Of a stretch of 64,000 nucleotides of DNA, positions 37,301 to 43,005 are shown piece after piece (the stretch's first letter is position 1; every line of letters begins with the position of its first letter). Where the stretch lies: contig JAGGNK010010225.1 in assembly GCA_017590115.1 (NCBI GenBank), positions 4,402,001 through 4,466,000 of the forward strand, given 5' to 3'. The stretch comes from Montifringilla adamsi (Eukaryota; Chordata; Aves; Passeriformes; Passeridae). The translations under genes were made by a program, and so were the position numbers. The notes below the pieces were generated by a model, which searched no databases, was not told the DNA's origin, and was given only the letters and a program-made list of their open reading frames with translations.

Positions 37301-40300
37301 ACCACCTACAGTGAAGAAAACAAACTCTGTCCCAGCCAAAACCATCATAGAAGGCTATCACTTTTTCCTCTTGGAACAGAGGATGAGAGGCTCTCCTCAG
37401 ACTTCAGAGGTATAAATTCTTTCAGTTATTAGTCAGCTTTTAGAACTGTCATCTTGCAGCATTTTTTCCTTATGATACTGAGACCTTTGTTTTTAAAACT
37501 TCTTTTGACCAAACTTGCAGCTGAACTTAATTCTTCTGTAAAAAAAGGTACCTCAAGGAGAATGACAAGAAAGAAGCCAGTTACAACAGTTAACTTATTC
37601 TCTTAAAAATGAGAAAAAAAAAAAAGTTGTTTTCTATTTTAGGCACCAGTGAACTGCAGCATCTTTTCACCCTTTCCCCCATTGCCTCCCTATTTCTAAT
37701 CTATTTCTTGATGCATTGTGTCCAGTCTAATTTGTTAACAGTTAAATCAGTGAATGCCTGAATACTTCTCAAACACTTCCAGTTGTTGGTAGAGTTCTGT
37801 AGTACAGTAAATAAAGACTGCATACAGAAATAGCTGATCTCTAATAGAGTAGTCTTTTATATTGAATTTCTGTACTGCAGCAAATGGAAGCGTGAAATCT
37901 GTATGCAGTAGCTAGGCATGGATGCAATTTAACATTCAGTCTTTCTCCCTCTCTCTTTTTTGAGGGTCTGGATGTAAGTGAATTGTCATTAGCCTAACTT
38001 GAACCCTGAAAATAGAGCTGTGATCTGTTTCTGAGTTTCTGATTAATCTGTACACGCACAAAATAGGTATAAACAGGCTCTCTTGCAAGCAAGAGTTAAA
38101 TTTTTGCCTTCTGAGTAGCCTTAGGGGCACTCTCCTTCTCAGTGCATGGCAACATGACAGGTTGCTTTCACCAGTTTTCAGTTCTTCTCTTCTTTTCTGC
38201 TCAGATCAGACATGACCACACTTTCCTCATCACAGCTGGACAGTTCAGTGACAACCCAGCAGGTTTAGTTCATTGGTCATCTGGTTATCCTTTTCGTAGT
38301 CTCTTTGATTCTAAGTCCATCTTCATGGGCTTGGCAGCAGCCTCCTCAGAACCCATTTTCTGGTGATGTACTATTCCACCCACTCACCCTCACACTGGGA
38401 GTGCTTATTGTGTGTGGCTGAAACGATTGTCCCAGAGTTGTTTGATTTTCTGTGACTTCAGACTCCGATCAATTTGGGATGAAATCTCTTGACCTCTGCT
38501 GTTCACTACAGAGGATCAAGAGACAGCTGAACTTTTCCATGACTATTTGAGCTGCCTGTGGTTTTAGGCCTTTATTGTAAAGCCTAAGGGAAATTTGAAA
38601 AGCAGGCTAACTCTTGATAAGCAGCTGCTCAGCTTGAACAGCTTTGAACAGCCCAGCTGCTGAGATTGTAGCAGTGAGATCTACTCTTTGCATCACCTGT
38701 GAGACTGATAGCATACCTGGATTTCCTGCCAAAACCTTGGGCTTCTTGAGAGCCTGTGTACATTGTGCTGCACAGTCTGTTTCCTGTCATGTCTGTTTCC
38801 TGTCATTCCTGTTTCCTAGTGGAGAGCTTGGCTGAGCTGATTTGCCATCAAGCTGCTGTCAAGAGATCCTTCACACTTGTTCAGCCATTAGGGGTTTAAG
38901 TTAAAGTAGTGGATGAGAATCCCCCTGTATTTAGTACAGAGGGAAGTCAGTGTTCTGGACACTATTCCTTTACCCACCAGGTAACAACAGCTAAGAGGTT
39001 TGCTGTCCCTTGGACAGACTTCGCAGGAGTTAGCCACTAATATCAGGCTCCTTTTCCAGGGAAGAACAAATCCAGTGTCTGTGGCAGTGTGTTGTACTTC
39101 TCTGCAGTTCAAGGCATCATAACCAAAATGCTTGTGGAGGCACTCTCTTGTTCTCCAGACATCCCCCTTGTGATCCCATAAATTAAATTCAAGTTCTCAC
39201 AAACATCCACATTCCTGGTATCTGGAGTGTTTGTACTTGTGTCTGTTTGAGGCACCTGTGGCTGATAGGGGGTTGGAGGTGTGTATCTGAGGTTTCTGCA
39301 AGACTCACTCATCTGTAAGCCTACAGAACACATGACGTGGTGATCTTAAGGGTCTTCTGTGACCTAAATGGTTCCATGATTCTATCCCTTAACACCCACT
39401 GTGGGAACATTCCAATCATCATCTTTTAAAGACAGCCAGATTAGTTGTGTGGCACTGACTGAAATTCTCCAGGAAATGCAGAACGCTCCCTTCGTCTCCT
39501 TTCAGCATTTTCCAAAGTTCCTTTTCACTGAGATTGACAGAAAGCAATGTCACAGAGACAGAGGCACTGCCTCCCAAACTCCTGCTGTAATCCTGGGGAA
39601 AGCAGTCCACAGTCATACCAAACTGAAGGCAAAAATGTCACAAGCAGCTGGATACTGTAATGTATCCAGTATCCAGCCTGGATTACTGGATCTCTTGCTG
39701 CTTTACCTACTAGTAAACTGTTTGTACTCAAAAAGATGAAACAGTGTTCGGCCAAGGACCCTGGAATAGTACTGGGTGCACCAATCCTTCTCAGAGCAGA
39801 ACACAGGAAAACTCCTGTATATTCCACACAGTTCCAGCATAAAAGCTGAAGTATGTTTTCTCCAAGTGCAGAAATCACTCATCTTGTTTCAATGTCTGCC
39901 ATTTGTGCTATAATTGGAGTATCTAGTACAATTTAATATGTCCAACCAATTTGTGAATTTATTTAGTATCTTTTAACTTCCAACAGCAAAACTAGATGCA
40001 CCCCCTAAGCCTAAAAGAGCTCCCAAGGCCAAGAAGGTGGAAACTGTGAACTCTGATTCGGATTCAGAATTCGGCATTCCAAAGAAGACGGCAGCACCCA
40101 AAGGTAGGAGTCACACCTGGGCTCTCTGGAGCACAGGGCTCACAATTATTGTAAGAACCACAATAATTGTGGTAAGTTAAGAGTACACTGATCACTGGTA
40201 GATCACTCAGCCTTTCCTGTGACAAATACAGTGTATTGACTTCTTGGCAAACCATGGGTGGAGGTTTTATCTGACCTTCACTGTTGGGAATGCATTTAAT

Positions 40301-41395
40301 AGCTGCACCCCACACACCGTCTTCCATTCTACTGGATACTACTAATTTTCTTTGAGCTCAACTCCTTCCAAGCCAGTAAAATTCTGGTAGTAATAGTAGT
40401 AAGTAGCACTTTCTGGGTTTTTAAGCCCATTTTTTGGTATCCCCGTTCTCTGAGTCCTCACAACACAGCACAGCAAGCAGTGTAACTGGAGGAGTCTGTG
40501 AAGGATGTGCCAGTGTTGATGGTTGAGGTTAAAAGTAAATTTACTAAATAGTAATGGTGAATTAATGCTGTGTAATCAGTGCAGAAGGTGACCAAGGACT
40601 TGTAGTTCTACTTCAGTGTAGAAGTTACTTGATCTCATGAATTTTGTCCCTGTCTTGAACTGACAGCTTGAGCTGTCAGGGTGAATGGTGACTGTGGAAC
40701 AAGTAGGAAAGATTTAAAACTGACAAAATAAAAAAATACCTGTACTATACTGCTGTTGTGAAGAAGCTTGAGTAGTAAACTGGGTTTGAGCTTAACATGT
40801 GGACTTAGTAAAGTAACTTCACTAGGGGCTTTTTCAGTTTGATGAAGTCTGGAGTTTATTTAAAAAAAAAAAACAAAAGAACAAAGCAACAAAGTTAACT
40901 CATAATCTCTGACCTAGGAAAAGGCAGAGGGGCAAAGAAAAGGAAAGCATCTGGTTCAGAAAATGAAGGTGACTACAACCCTGGGAAGAAAACACCCAAG
41001 TCCACACCAAGCAAGGTCAGTTCCGTCTATGCTCTCTTCTCTTTTTAAAAAGAACTTCATGAATTCCTTCACATAAAAGTTAAGTTCTCGTAAGTTGCTA
41101 ATATGGTGTTGGGGGCTGAGATGTCATTAGCAATTGGATGCTAGAGAGGTTTTTTAGGTTTTTTTTTAATTCTGAATATTAAAATGGCAAATGTACAAAG
41201 CATCAGAAATGATTTGTCTTTTGTTTTCTAAAGAAATCCAAGAAGGCCACTTTTGACCAGGATTCTGATGTGGAAATCTTCCAGTCAGGCTTTGCCTCCG
41301 AAACTGCCCCAAAGCCACGGACAGGCCGGGCTAGAAAAGAAGTGAAATATTTTGCAGAGTCTGATGAAGATGATGATTTTGATATGTTTAATTAA
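1247..41395 (+). CDS. TOP2B: DNA topoisomerase II beta, exons 4-36 (5' end outside window)
   Basis: Type IIA topoisomerase. It cuts both DNA strands, passes a second duplex through the break and religates, using ATP; it works in the nucleus as a homodimer. Thirty-three spliced segments give one open frame of 1511 residues plus stop, with matching phase at every junction. Order: ATPase domain (GRNGYGAKL loop, exons 5-6), transducer with the QTK loop (9587-9595), TOPRIM domain with catalytic Glu (14586-14588) and the Asp triad split over exons 13/14, winged-helix core with active-site Tyr (25219-25221), then a charged C-terminal domain rich in Lys, Ser and Asp. The beta rather than alpha paralogue is indicated by residues such as AGVSVKPFQ, by the C-terminal domain ending in DMFN, and by tail-to-tail linkage with RARB. 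The first three exons and the promoter lie left of the window. Two introns start with GC instead of GT. Confidence 0.97.
1311..2535 (+). other. TOP2B: TOP2B intron 4
   Basis: AT-rich intron of about 1.2 kb with GT-AG ends. I see no gene, RNA or recognisable repeat in it. Confidence 0.85.
2536..2681 (+). CDS. TOP2B: TOP2B exon 5
   Basis: Encodes [18 protein letters not shown] and on to DDDEKKVTG in the ATPase domain, part of the ATP-binding GHKL fold. The acceptor is tctag. The exon must end at ACAG to keep frame with the next exon, so the donor is gcaagg, a GC donor rather than GT. Confidence 0.95.
2682..3083 (+). other. TOP2B: TOP2B intron 5 (GC-AG type)
   Basis: 402-bp intron starting gcaagg and ending ttttttcag. 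No GT near the boundary gives an in-frame join. No other feature is seen inside it. Confidence 0.85.
3084..3181 (+). CDS. TOP2B: TOP2B exon 6
   Basis: Encodes the Gly-rich ATP loop [15 protein letters not shown] and continues to EYKHSFKQ. The loop wraps the ATP phosphates in type II topoisomerases. It ends on a codon boundary before donor gtatag. Confidence 0.96.
3182..4585 (+). other. TOP2B: TOP2B intron 6
   Basis: 1.4-kb intron with a T-run at 3210-3226. An antisense ORF at 4070-4354 shows no family resemblance and is taken as chance. Nothing else stands out. Confidence 0.8.
4586..4798 (+). CDS. TOP2B: TOP2B exon 7
   Basis: 71 codons starting [17 protein letters not shown] and including [20 protein letters not shown], in the ATPase domain. 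It follows an AAG acceptor (caaag) and ends at LNGKKLP before gtaaga. The MMKTSE stretch is beta-like, not alpha-like. Confidence 0.97.
4878..5051 (+). CDS. TOP2B: TOP2B exon 8
   Basis: 58 codons, [18 protein letters not shown] to [10 protein letters not shown], completing the ATPase fold and entering the transducer. The upstream intron is only 79 bp (4799-4877). Donor is gtgagt. Confidence 0.97.
5052..9343 (+). other. TOP2B: TOP2B intron 8
   Basis: 4.3-kb intron, the longest on the TOP2B side of the window. It is AT-rich, with a G/T-rich low-complexity patch at 8300-8350. I recognise no exon, RNA gene or repeat family in it; short ORFs here are unsupported. Confidence 0.8.
9344..9445 (+). 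CDS. TOP2B: TOP2B exon 9
   Basis: 34 codons, [20 protein letters not shown] to AGVSVKPFQ, transducer domain. The frame requires the exon to end at TTTCAG, leaving donor gcaagt, which is the consensus form of a GC donor. The nearby GT four bases on would shift the frame. Confidence 0.96.
9527..9664 (+). CDS. TOP2B: TOP2B exon 10 (QTK loop)
   Basis: 46 codons, [18 protein letters not shown] to LSEKFFKA. It holds the QTK loop (9587-9595), whose Lys contacts the ATP gamma-phosphate and links ATP state to the cleavage core. The upstream intron is only 81 bp and is of the GC-AG type. Confidence 0.97.
9665..11237 (+). other. TOP2B: TOP2B intron 10
   Basis: 1.6-kb AT-rich intron. No supported internal feature. 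Confidence 0.8.
11238..11376 (+). CDS. TOP2B: TOP2B exon 11
   Basis: Encodes [19 protein letters not shown] to [13 protein letters not shown], linking transducer to TOPRIM. It ends one base into a Gly codon before gtaaga. Confidence 0.97.
11377..14547 (+). other. TOP2B: TOP2B intron 11
   Basis: 3.2-kb intron. Contains a G/T-rich simple stretch at 12112-12153 and a T-run at 12548-12560. No coding or recognised mobile sequence. Confidence 0.8.
14548..14705 (+). CDS. TOP2B: TOP2B exon 12 (TOPRIM, catalytic Glu)
   Basis: Encodes [20 protein letters not shown] then [17 protein letters not shown]. The EGDSAK motif carries the metal-binding catalytic Glu (14586-14588, equivalent to Glu461 of human TOP2A). 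Acceptor cctgcag, donor gtgtgt. Confidence 0.98.
14706..15419 (+). other. TOP2B: TOP2B intron 12
   Basis: 714-bp intron. A 79-codon + strand ORF inside it resembles nothing I know and lies outside the spliced frame. Confidence 0.8.
15420..15545 (+). CDS. TOP2B: TOP2B exon 13
   Basis: 42 codons, [20 protein letters not shown] to [16 protein letters not shown] domain. The penultimate codon (15540-15542) is the first Asp of the metal-binding Asp triad. Confidence 0.98.
15546..16216 (+). other. TOP2B: TOP2B intron 13
   Basis: 671-bp intron that interrupts the TOPRIM Asp triad. No internal feature. Confidence 0.8.
16217..16327 (+). CDS. TOP2B: TOP2B exon 14
   Basis: 37 codons, [20 protein letters not shown] to EEFITPIVK. 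Supplies the second and third Asp of the triad (16217-16219 and 16223-16225; Asp543 and Asp545 in human TOP2A numbering). Confidence 0.98.
16409..16514 (+). CDS. TOP2B: TOP2B exon 15
   Basis: Encodes [20 protein letters not shown] to KAWKIKYYK after an 81-bp intron, late TOPRIM region. The donor gtttgt is weaker than consensus but gives the only in-frame join to GLGTST. Confidence 0.97.
16702..16811 (+). CDS. TOP2B: TOP2B exon 16
   Basis: Encodes [20 protein letters not shown] to [10 protein letters not shown], joining TOPRIM to the winged-helix domain. Donor gtaaga. The 187-bp intron before it (16515-16701) is empty. Confidence 0.98.
16935..17668 (-). repeat. 3' LTR of an endogenous retrovirus-like element
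   Basis: 734-bp block bounded by a perfect 7-bp terminal inverted repeat (TGTAGCA ... TGCTACA). Read on the - strand it starts TGTAGCA and ends GCTACA, the usual TG...CA of an LTR. A - strand AATAAA (17137-17142) would end the R region, leaving about 500 bp of U3 and 200 bp of U5. Directly upstream in its sense is a purine tract (GGGGGGA), as expected of a polypurine tract before a 3' LTR. It is inserted antisense to TOP2B. I found no second LTR copy and no clear target-site duplication. The family is unknown to me. Confidence 0.7.
17669..18810 (-). mobile_element. Truncated internal region of the same retroviral element
   Basis: Follows the polypurine tract and LTR in - strand sense. It is much more GC- and CpG-rich than its surroundings between about 17990 and 18700. 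Open stretches occur on both strands (186 codons + strand at 17981-18541; 98 codons - strand at 18258-18554), but I find no reverse transcriptase, protease, integrase or clear envelope motif. The short - strand frame at 17913-18143 could be an envelope or accessory remnant; that is a guess. The left limit is set by the LTR; the right limit is estimated from the composition change. No 5' LTR is present, so the copy is broken. Confidence 0.5.
21058..21150 (+). CDS. TOP2B: TOP2B exon 17
   Basis: 31 codons, [20 protein letters not shown] to RRLHGLPE. Acceptor tttccag, donor gttagt. Confidence 0.98.
21245..21359 (+). CDS. TOP2B: TOP2B exon 18
   Basis: Encodes [20 protein letters not shown] to [11 protein letters not shown] at the entry to the DNA-gate domain. 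The KHLTYNDF form matches the beta paralogue. The upstream intron is 94 bp. Confidence 0.98.
21503..22068 (+). mobile_element. CR1 LINE fragment (3' end, sense to TOP2B)
   Basis: About 565 bp matching the 3' part of avian CR1 retrotransposons, read in the same direction as the gene. Hallmarks are GTGTCCAGTTCTGGGCTC (about 21580), AAGATGATTAAGGGTCTGGA, GAGGAAAAGCTGAGGGAGCT, CAATAGGACAAGAGGCAGC and the terminal GGTTGGACCAGATGA...GGTCCCTTCCAGCC. Internal deletions and stops show an old dead copy. The reverse transcriptase part is missing, as is usual for 5'-truncated CR1. Confidence 0.93.
22984..23050. repeat. TG/TA-rich simple sequence
   Basis: Imperfect (TG)n followed by TATATAATA-type repeats in TOP2B intron 18. 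Confidence 0.75.
24190..24311 (+). CDS. TOP2B: TOP2B exon 19
   Basis: Encodes [20 protein letters not shown] to [13 protein letters not shown] in the winged-helix DNA-gate domain. Starts with two bases of a Gly codon; donor gtgagt. Confidence 0.98.
24312..25089 (+). other. TOP2B: TOP2B intron 19
   Basis: 778-bp intron without recognisable content. Confidence 0.8.
25090..25238 (+). CDS. TOP2B: TOP2B exon 20 (active-site tyrosine)
   Basis: Encodes [20 protein letters not shown], then [20 protein letters not shown]. The Tyr at 25219-25221 in the PRYIF motif is the nucleophile that forms the 5'-phosphotyrosyl bond with cut DNA (Tyr805 in human TOP2A). The preceding Arg of the active site is intact. 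Confidence 0.98.
25239..25792 (+). other. TOP2B: TOP2B intron 20
   Basis: 554-bp intron. Two overlapping short + strand ORFs (25526-25790) show no family resemblance. Confidence 0.8.
25793..26024 (+). CDS. TOP2B: TOP2B exon 21
   Basis: Largest exon of the window (232 bp). Encodes [40 protein letters not shown] and on to [10 protein letters not shown]. The EGIGTG segment belongs to the DNA-gate core that bends the cleaved duplex. Confidence 0.98.
26025..27410 (+). other. TOP2B: TOP2B intron 21
   Basis: 1.4-kb intron with no supported gene or mobile element; short T- and A-runs only. Confidence 0.8.
27411..27545 (+). CDS. TOP2B: TOP2B exon 22
   Basis: 45 codons, [20 protein letters not shown] to [10 protein letters not shown], tower and coiled-coil side of the cleavage core. 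Donor gtaagt. Confidence 0.98.
27546..27980 (+). other. TOP2B: TOP2B intron 22
   Basis: 435-bp pyrimidine-rich intron. No separate feature. Confidence 0.8.
27981..28181 (+). CDS. TOP2B: TOP2B exon 23
   Basis: 67 codons, [20 protein letters not shown], then [20 protein letters not shown] to TSLTCNSM. Tower domain leading into the coiled coil of the C-gate. Confidence 0.98.
28182..29827 (+). other. TOP2B: TOP2B intron 23
   Basis: 1.6-kb AT-rich intron with no recognised feature. Confidence 0.8.
29828..30023 (+). CDS. TOP2B: TOP2B exon 24
   Basis: Encodes [40 protein letters not shown] and KIQGKITI, the coiled coil that closes the C-gate. Donor gtgagt. Confidence 0.98.
30177..30268 (+). CDS. 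TOP2B: TOP2B exon 25
   Basis: Encodes [20 protein letters not shown] to KEAQEK, end of the coiled coil. SKRD replaces the mammalian SKKD as I recall it. The upstream intron is 153 bp. Confidence 0.97.
30269..31394 (+). other. TOP2B: TOP2B intron 25
   Basis: 1.1-kb intron with a 104-codon hydrophobic chance ORF (30697-31011) lacking homology. Nothing else supported. Confidence 0.8.
31395..31550 (+). CDS. TOP2B: TOP2B exon 26
   Basis: Starts with an acidic, Ser/Ala-rich linker ([20 protein letters not shown]) and continues into [20 protein letters not shown] of the C-gate region. The linker is where vertebrate sequences vary most. Donor gttggt. Confidence 0.97.
31680..31763 (+). CDS. TOP2B: TOP2B exon 27
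   Basis: 28 codons, [20 protein letters not shown] to EELE. The [13 protein letters not shown] block is strongly conserved in animal topoisomerase II. Confidence 0.98.
31764..32670 (+). other. TOP2B: TOP2B intron 27
   Basis: 907-bp AT-rich intron. No recognised content. Confidence 0.8.
32671..32868 (+). CDS. TOP2B: TOP2B exon 28
   Basis: 66 codons beginning [17 protein letters not shown], basic and entering the regulatory C-terminal domain; includes [20 protein letters not shown] and ends LLKKKK before gtaagc. Confidence 0.97.
32869..33199 (+). other. TOP2B: TOP2B intron 28
   Basis: 331-bp AT-rich intron, no feature. Confidence 0.8.
33200..33344 (+). CDS. TOP2B: TOP2B exon 29
   Basis: Encodes [20 protein letters not shown], a Gly/Asp/Ala-rich linker ([15 protein letters not shown]) and [10 protein letters not shown], part of a basic nuclear-localisation segment. 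The linker differs from mammalian TOP2B more than any neighbouring exon. Confidence 0.96.
33806..34177 (-). repeat. Second retroviral LTR, antisense, different family
   Basis: 372-bp block that reads on the - strand from TGTGGTCAGCC to AAACCACA, giving TG...CA ends with a TGTGGT/ACCACA inverted repeat. It has a - strand AATAAA about 150 bp before its end. Immediately upstream in its sense is a purine tract (GGGGAGGGGG then TAAAAA) like a polypurine tract, which marks it as a 3' LTR. It does not resemble the LTR at 16935. No target-site duplication was identified. Confidence 0.6.
34178..34330 (-). mobile_element. Short internal remnant beside the second LTR
   Basis: Holds the polypurine tract (about 34180-34198) and perhaps the extreme 3' end of a retroviral reading frame. 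It is too short and decayed to assign. The right limit is uncertain. Confidence 0.35.
34585..34743 (+). CDS. TOP2B: TOP2B exon 30
   Basis: Encodes [20 protein letters not shown], then [19 protein letters not shown] to SLLRRAA. A basic cluster followed by Ser-Asp-Glu runs, typical of nuclear import plus CK2-type phosphorylation sites. Donor gtaccc is weak, but the phase is fixed by the next exon. Confidence 0.96.
34744..35537 (+). other. TOP2B: TOP2B intron 30
   Basis: 794-bp intron with an A-run near 35028-35040. No other feature. Confidence 0.8.
35538..35745 (+). CDS. TOP2B: TOP2B exon 31 (acidic tract)
   Basis: Encodes [20 protein letters not shown], a run of Asn, then [20 protein letters not shown] to SKPSPE. 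The Asp/Asn stretch is written by near-repeat GAT/GAC/AAC codons at about 35569-35620 and its length is prone to slippage. Donor gtaagt. Confidence 0.96.
35746..36274 (+). other. TOP2B: TOP2B intron 31
   Basis: 529-bp intron ending in an uninterrupted run of 22 T (36241-36262) followed by gcttgtaagtag, which holds two acceptors three bases apart. Confidence 0.85.
36275..36354 (+). CDS. TOP2B: TOP2B exon 32
   Basis: Encodes [20 protein letters not shown] and SQKTDD. Start is chosen at 36275 (after TAG) because it gives Glu-Lys as in mammals. Use of the AAG three bases earlier (start 36272) would give Asp-Arg-Lys, also in frame. Donor gtgaga. Confidence 0.92.
36658..36768 (+). CDS. TOP2B: TOP2B exon 33
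   Basis: Encodes [19 protein letters not shown] to [16 protein letters not shown] of the C-terminal domain. Acceptor attgtag, donor gtatgt. The upstream 303-bp intron (36355-36657) is empty. Confidence 0.95.
37521..37547 (+). CDS. TOP2B: Possible TOP2B cassette microexon (speculative)
   Basis: 27 bases between an acceptor (cttgcag) with a pyrimidine-containing run before it and a donor (gtacct). The phase is 1-1, so it fits between exons 33 and 34 without breaking frame and would insert nine residues (AELNSSVKK). The lysine/serine content suits the C-terminal domain, but I know of no mammalian counterpart and the donor is weak. Confidence 0.25.
39336..39387 (+). mobile_element. CR1 LINE tail fragment
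   Basis: About 50 bp resembling the 3' terminus of CR1: GTGATCTTAAGGGTC, CCTAAATGGTTCCATGATTCTAT. The ATTCTAT end is characteristic. Any upstream part is too decayed to bound. Confidence 0.65.
39987..40103 (+). CDS. TOP2B: TOP2B exon 34
   Basis: Encodes [20 protein letters not shown], then [18 protein letters not shown]: a basic stretch, then an acidic Ser-Asp motif. The [13 protein letters not shown] block matches mammalian TOP2B closely and is absent from TOP2A. Confidence 0.96.
40104..40917 (+). other. TOP2B: TOP2B intron 34
   Basis: 814-bp intron with an A-rich run at 40862-40880. No other feature. Confidence 0.8.
40918..41015 (+). CDS. TOP2B: TOP2B exon 35
   Basis: Encodes [20 protein letters not shown] to [14 protein letters not shown] is a plausible nuclear-localisation core. 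Acceptor gacctag, donor gtcagt. The next intron is 218 bp. Confidence 0.96.
41234..41395 (+). CDS. TOP2B: TOP2B exon 36 (terminal coding exon)
   Basis: 53 codons plus stop TAA (41393-41395), starting [16 protein letters not shown]. Includes [19 protein letters not shown] and the very C-terminus FDMFN. The KYFAESDE run with acidic tail is the conserved end of topoisomerase II. Acceptor is AAG (ttctaaag). Confidence 0.97.
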   Translation, partial: KSKKATFDQDSDVEIFQSGFASETAPKPRTGRARKEVKYFAESDEDDDFDMFN

Positions 41396-41777
41396 GTGCC
41401 CAAAGAGCACAGAAATGTTTTCCAACAAGTATCTTGTGTTGTCCTTTTGTCCCCTCTGTTGCAAACTTTTGTACATTTGACTTATTTTATGTGATAATGT
41501 AATTGATGGTTTTTATTATTGTGTGTAGGCATTTTAACATTTTGTTCTTACACCTACAGTTTTATGCTCTTTTTTACTCATTGAAATGTCATGTATTTGT
41601 CTGACTGGCTTGTAGAGATGTTCTAGACAGCTGTGCTAAAGCACATTTTAATTGTCATGGTTGCAAACAGCAAACCTGCTTTTTGAAATGAAGTTTAAAC
41701 ATTAAAAAATGGAAAACTACCGTGTGTGTGTGTGTGTAAAATTTGGGCTAGAGGGACTACTTCTACACAGTTTTTAA

Positions 41778-41783
41778 AATAAA
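41778..41783 (+). terminator. TOP2B: TOP2B polyadenylation signal AATAAA
   Basis: Canonical hexamer 383 nt past the stop codon, the only AATAAA I see on the + strand of this UTR. Five bases separate it from the opposite-strand signal of RARB. Confidence 0.75.
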
Positions 41784-41788
41784 TATAT

Positions 41789-41794
41789 TTTATT
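41789..41794 (-). terminator. RARB: RARB polyadenylation signal AATAAA
   Basis: Canonical hexamer on the - strand about 1.2 kb after the RARB stop. It lies just beyond the TOP2B hexamer. Cleavage 15-25 nt on would place the RARB 3' end near 41765-41775, overlapping the TOP2B 3' end by tens of bases. A - strand AATAAA inside the TOP2B UTR near 41510 is an alternative. Confidence 0.65.
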
Positions 41795-42878
41795 CTTTGC
41801 CAGGAGACTCCATGGAAAAAGGTAAACAGTATATGAACATAGAAAGCATTGTTAAACAATCTCAATGTACAAACAGAGCCAGTGAAAGTACATCACAGAC
41901 TTGCTAGAATATATAAAACAAAAAAAAATTCCACTAGTGCTTTAAATGAAACCTAAGAAACTGACACTTTAAATCTGTTAACCATTCTACCACAGTTTTC
42001 ACTCTGCTTCATGGTGATTTAACAAGGCCAAGAAGGCAGATTCTCTCCTTGTGTTTCTGGAATTCCTAGCTGTACTTCCTTAGCACCTGGAAGGCTGGAA
42101 AGCCCAGCTGATTCCTGGCAGTTGATTCTTAAGGAAATACCCTGGACTCAGCGATTCAAAAGCTGCAAGTGAGTCTGCTGGTTATCATCCCATGAAGTTT
42201 CCCTAATGGCTTGTGAACAAGTAAACAAAAACATGGTAACACTGAAAAGTGTTTCTGCCTTGGAGGCTATAGCATTGCTGTCGAAATGGAGCAGGTAATT
42301 GTGGAGCTAGGTCACCAGCCAGCTAAGAAACCACTTCTTTAAACTTTAAAGTGACATTAACAGTGGAACAAATGACATCTGAATAACTGATCTGGCAGTT
42401 AATGCTGACACTGATACCTCTTCTGCTGGGGCAGTGACGTTTTGTATACTTTTTACAAGGAAGGAGATGCAAACTGAGGGCAGCAAGGACAAGTTTTCAT
42501 ATTTCAACTAAATCAGGCGGTCCTTTCAACTTCCTTCTCTGGATGTGTACAGTAGTCCATGTCCTGCGGTTGGTGTCTTGATCGTTTTAGGTATGAGAGA
42601 CAAAAGGAAAGCACCAAACATCCAGTATGGAGAGTACAGCCATACATTTGTATGTACAAAGTCATCAGAAATGCAACCAGAATTTGAAGACTGAGATCTG
42701 TCTTGTCACCATGCAATATTGAGTGTTCAGAGAAGAAAACAGAAGCTTAACTATATTTTTTTTTTGCATGAAATGGCTGATTTAGAGTTTCAAAAGTTTG
42801 CATTTTCTAGTTTTAAGAGTTTAAACAGCAAGGAGTATATATTGATACATATGAAAATTTCTTGGTCCTTGTTGAGTT

Positions 42879-42908
42879 TATCTATATATATATACATATA
42901 TAGATATA
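42879..42908. repeat. AT-rich near-perfect inverted repeat in RARB 3' UTR
   Basis: TATCTATATATA and TATATAGATA arms around a short centre give a hairpin of roughly 13 bp in RNA, or a cruciform in DNA. It sits in the RARB 3' UTR. Confidence 0.7.
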
Positions 42909-43005
42909 TATTAAGTCCAGAAACTAAGCAGCAGTAAAAATGTTTTCTTGCTTTTCATCCCTGTACATAAGGTATTAGGAATGTCTGAAGTAGCTGGAAA
43001 ATGTC

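Larger units (their letters stand above)
36769..39986 (+). other. TOP2B: TOP2B intron 33
   Basis: 3.2-kb intron. Contains a possible 27-nt cassette exon (37521-37547) and a short CR1 tail (39336-39387). Between 38100 and 39330 the base composition is more balanced than in neighbouring introns and may hold old, unidentified repeat sequence. Confidence 0.8.
41396..41800 (+). other. TOP2B: TOP2B 3' UTR
   Basis: About 400 nt from the stop to a predicted cleavage site roughly 20 nt after AATAAA at 41778-41783. Contains a (TG)9 microsatellite at about 41722-41738 and an upstream ATTAAA (41701-41706) that could be a second, weaker signal. The exact 3' end is inferred. Confidence 0.75.
41770..43005 (-). 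other. RARB: RARB 3' UTR
   Basis: About 1.2 kb from stop to the proposed polyadenylation site, similar to what I recall for the mammalian RARB UTR. Carries an AT-rich inverted repeat at 42879-42908. No ORF on either strand here is credible. Confidence 0.7.

Noticed and set aside
37203..37415. + strand ORF of 70 codons whose [11 protein letters not shown] resembles the end of TOP2B exon 33, as if a duplicated exon
   Set aside because: DNA similarity is weak. A phase-1 acceptor can be drawn, but the only nearby donor is phase 0, so it cannot be spliced in frame.
38142..38366. Processed pseudogene or gene in TOP2B intron 33
   Set aside because: 74-codon frame with no recognised family, and no poly-A tail or duplicated ends; left as unidentified old sequence.
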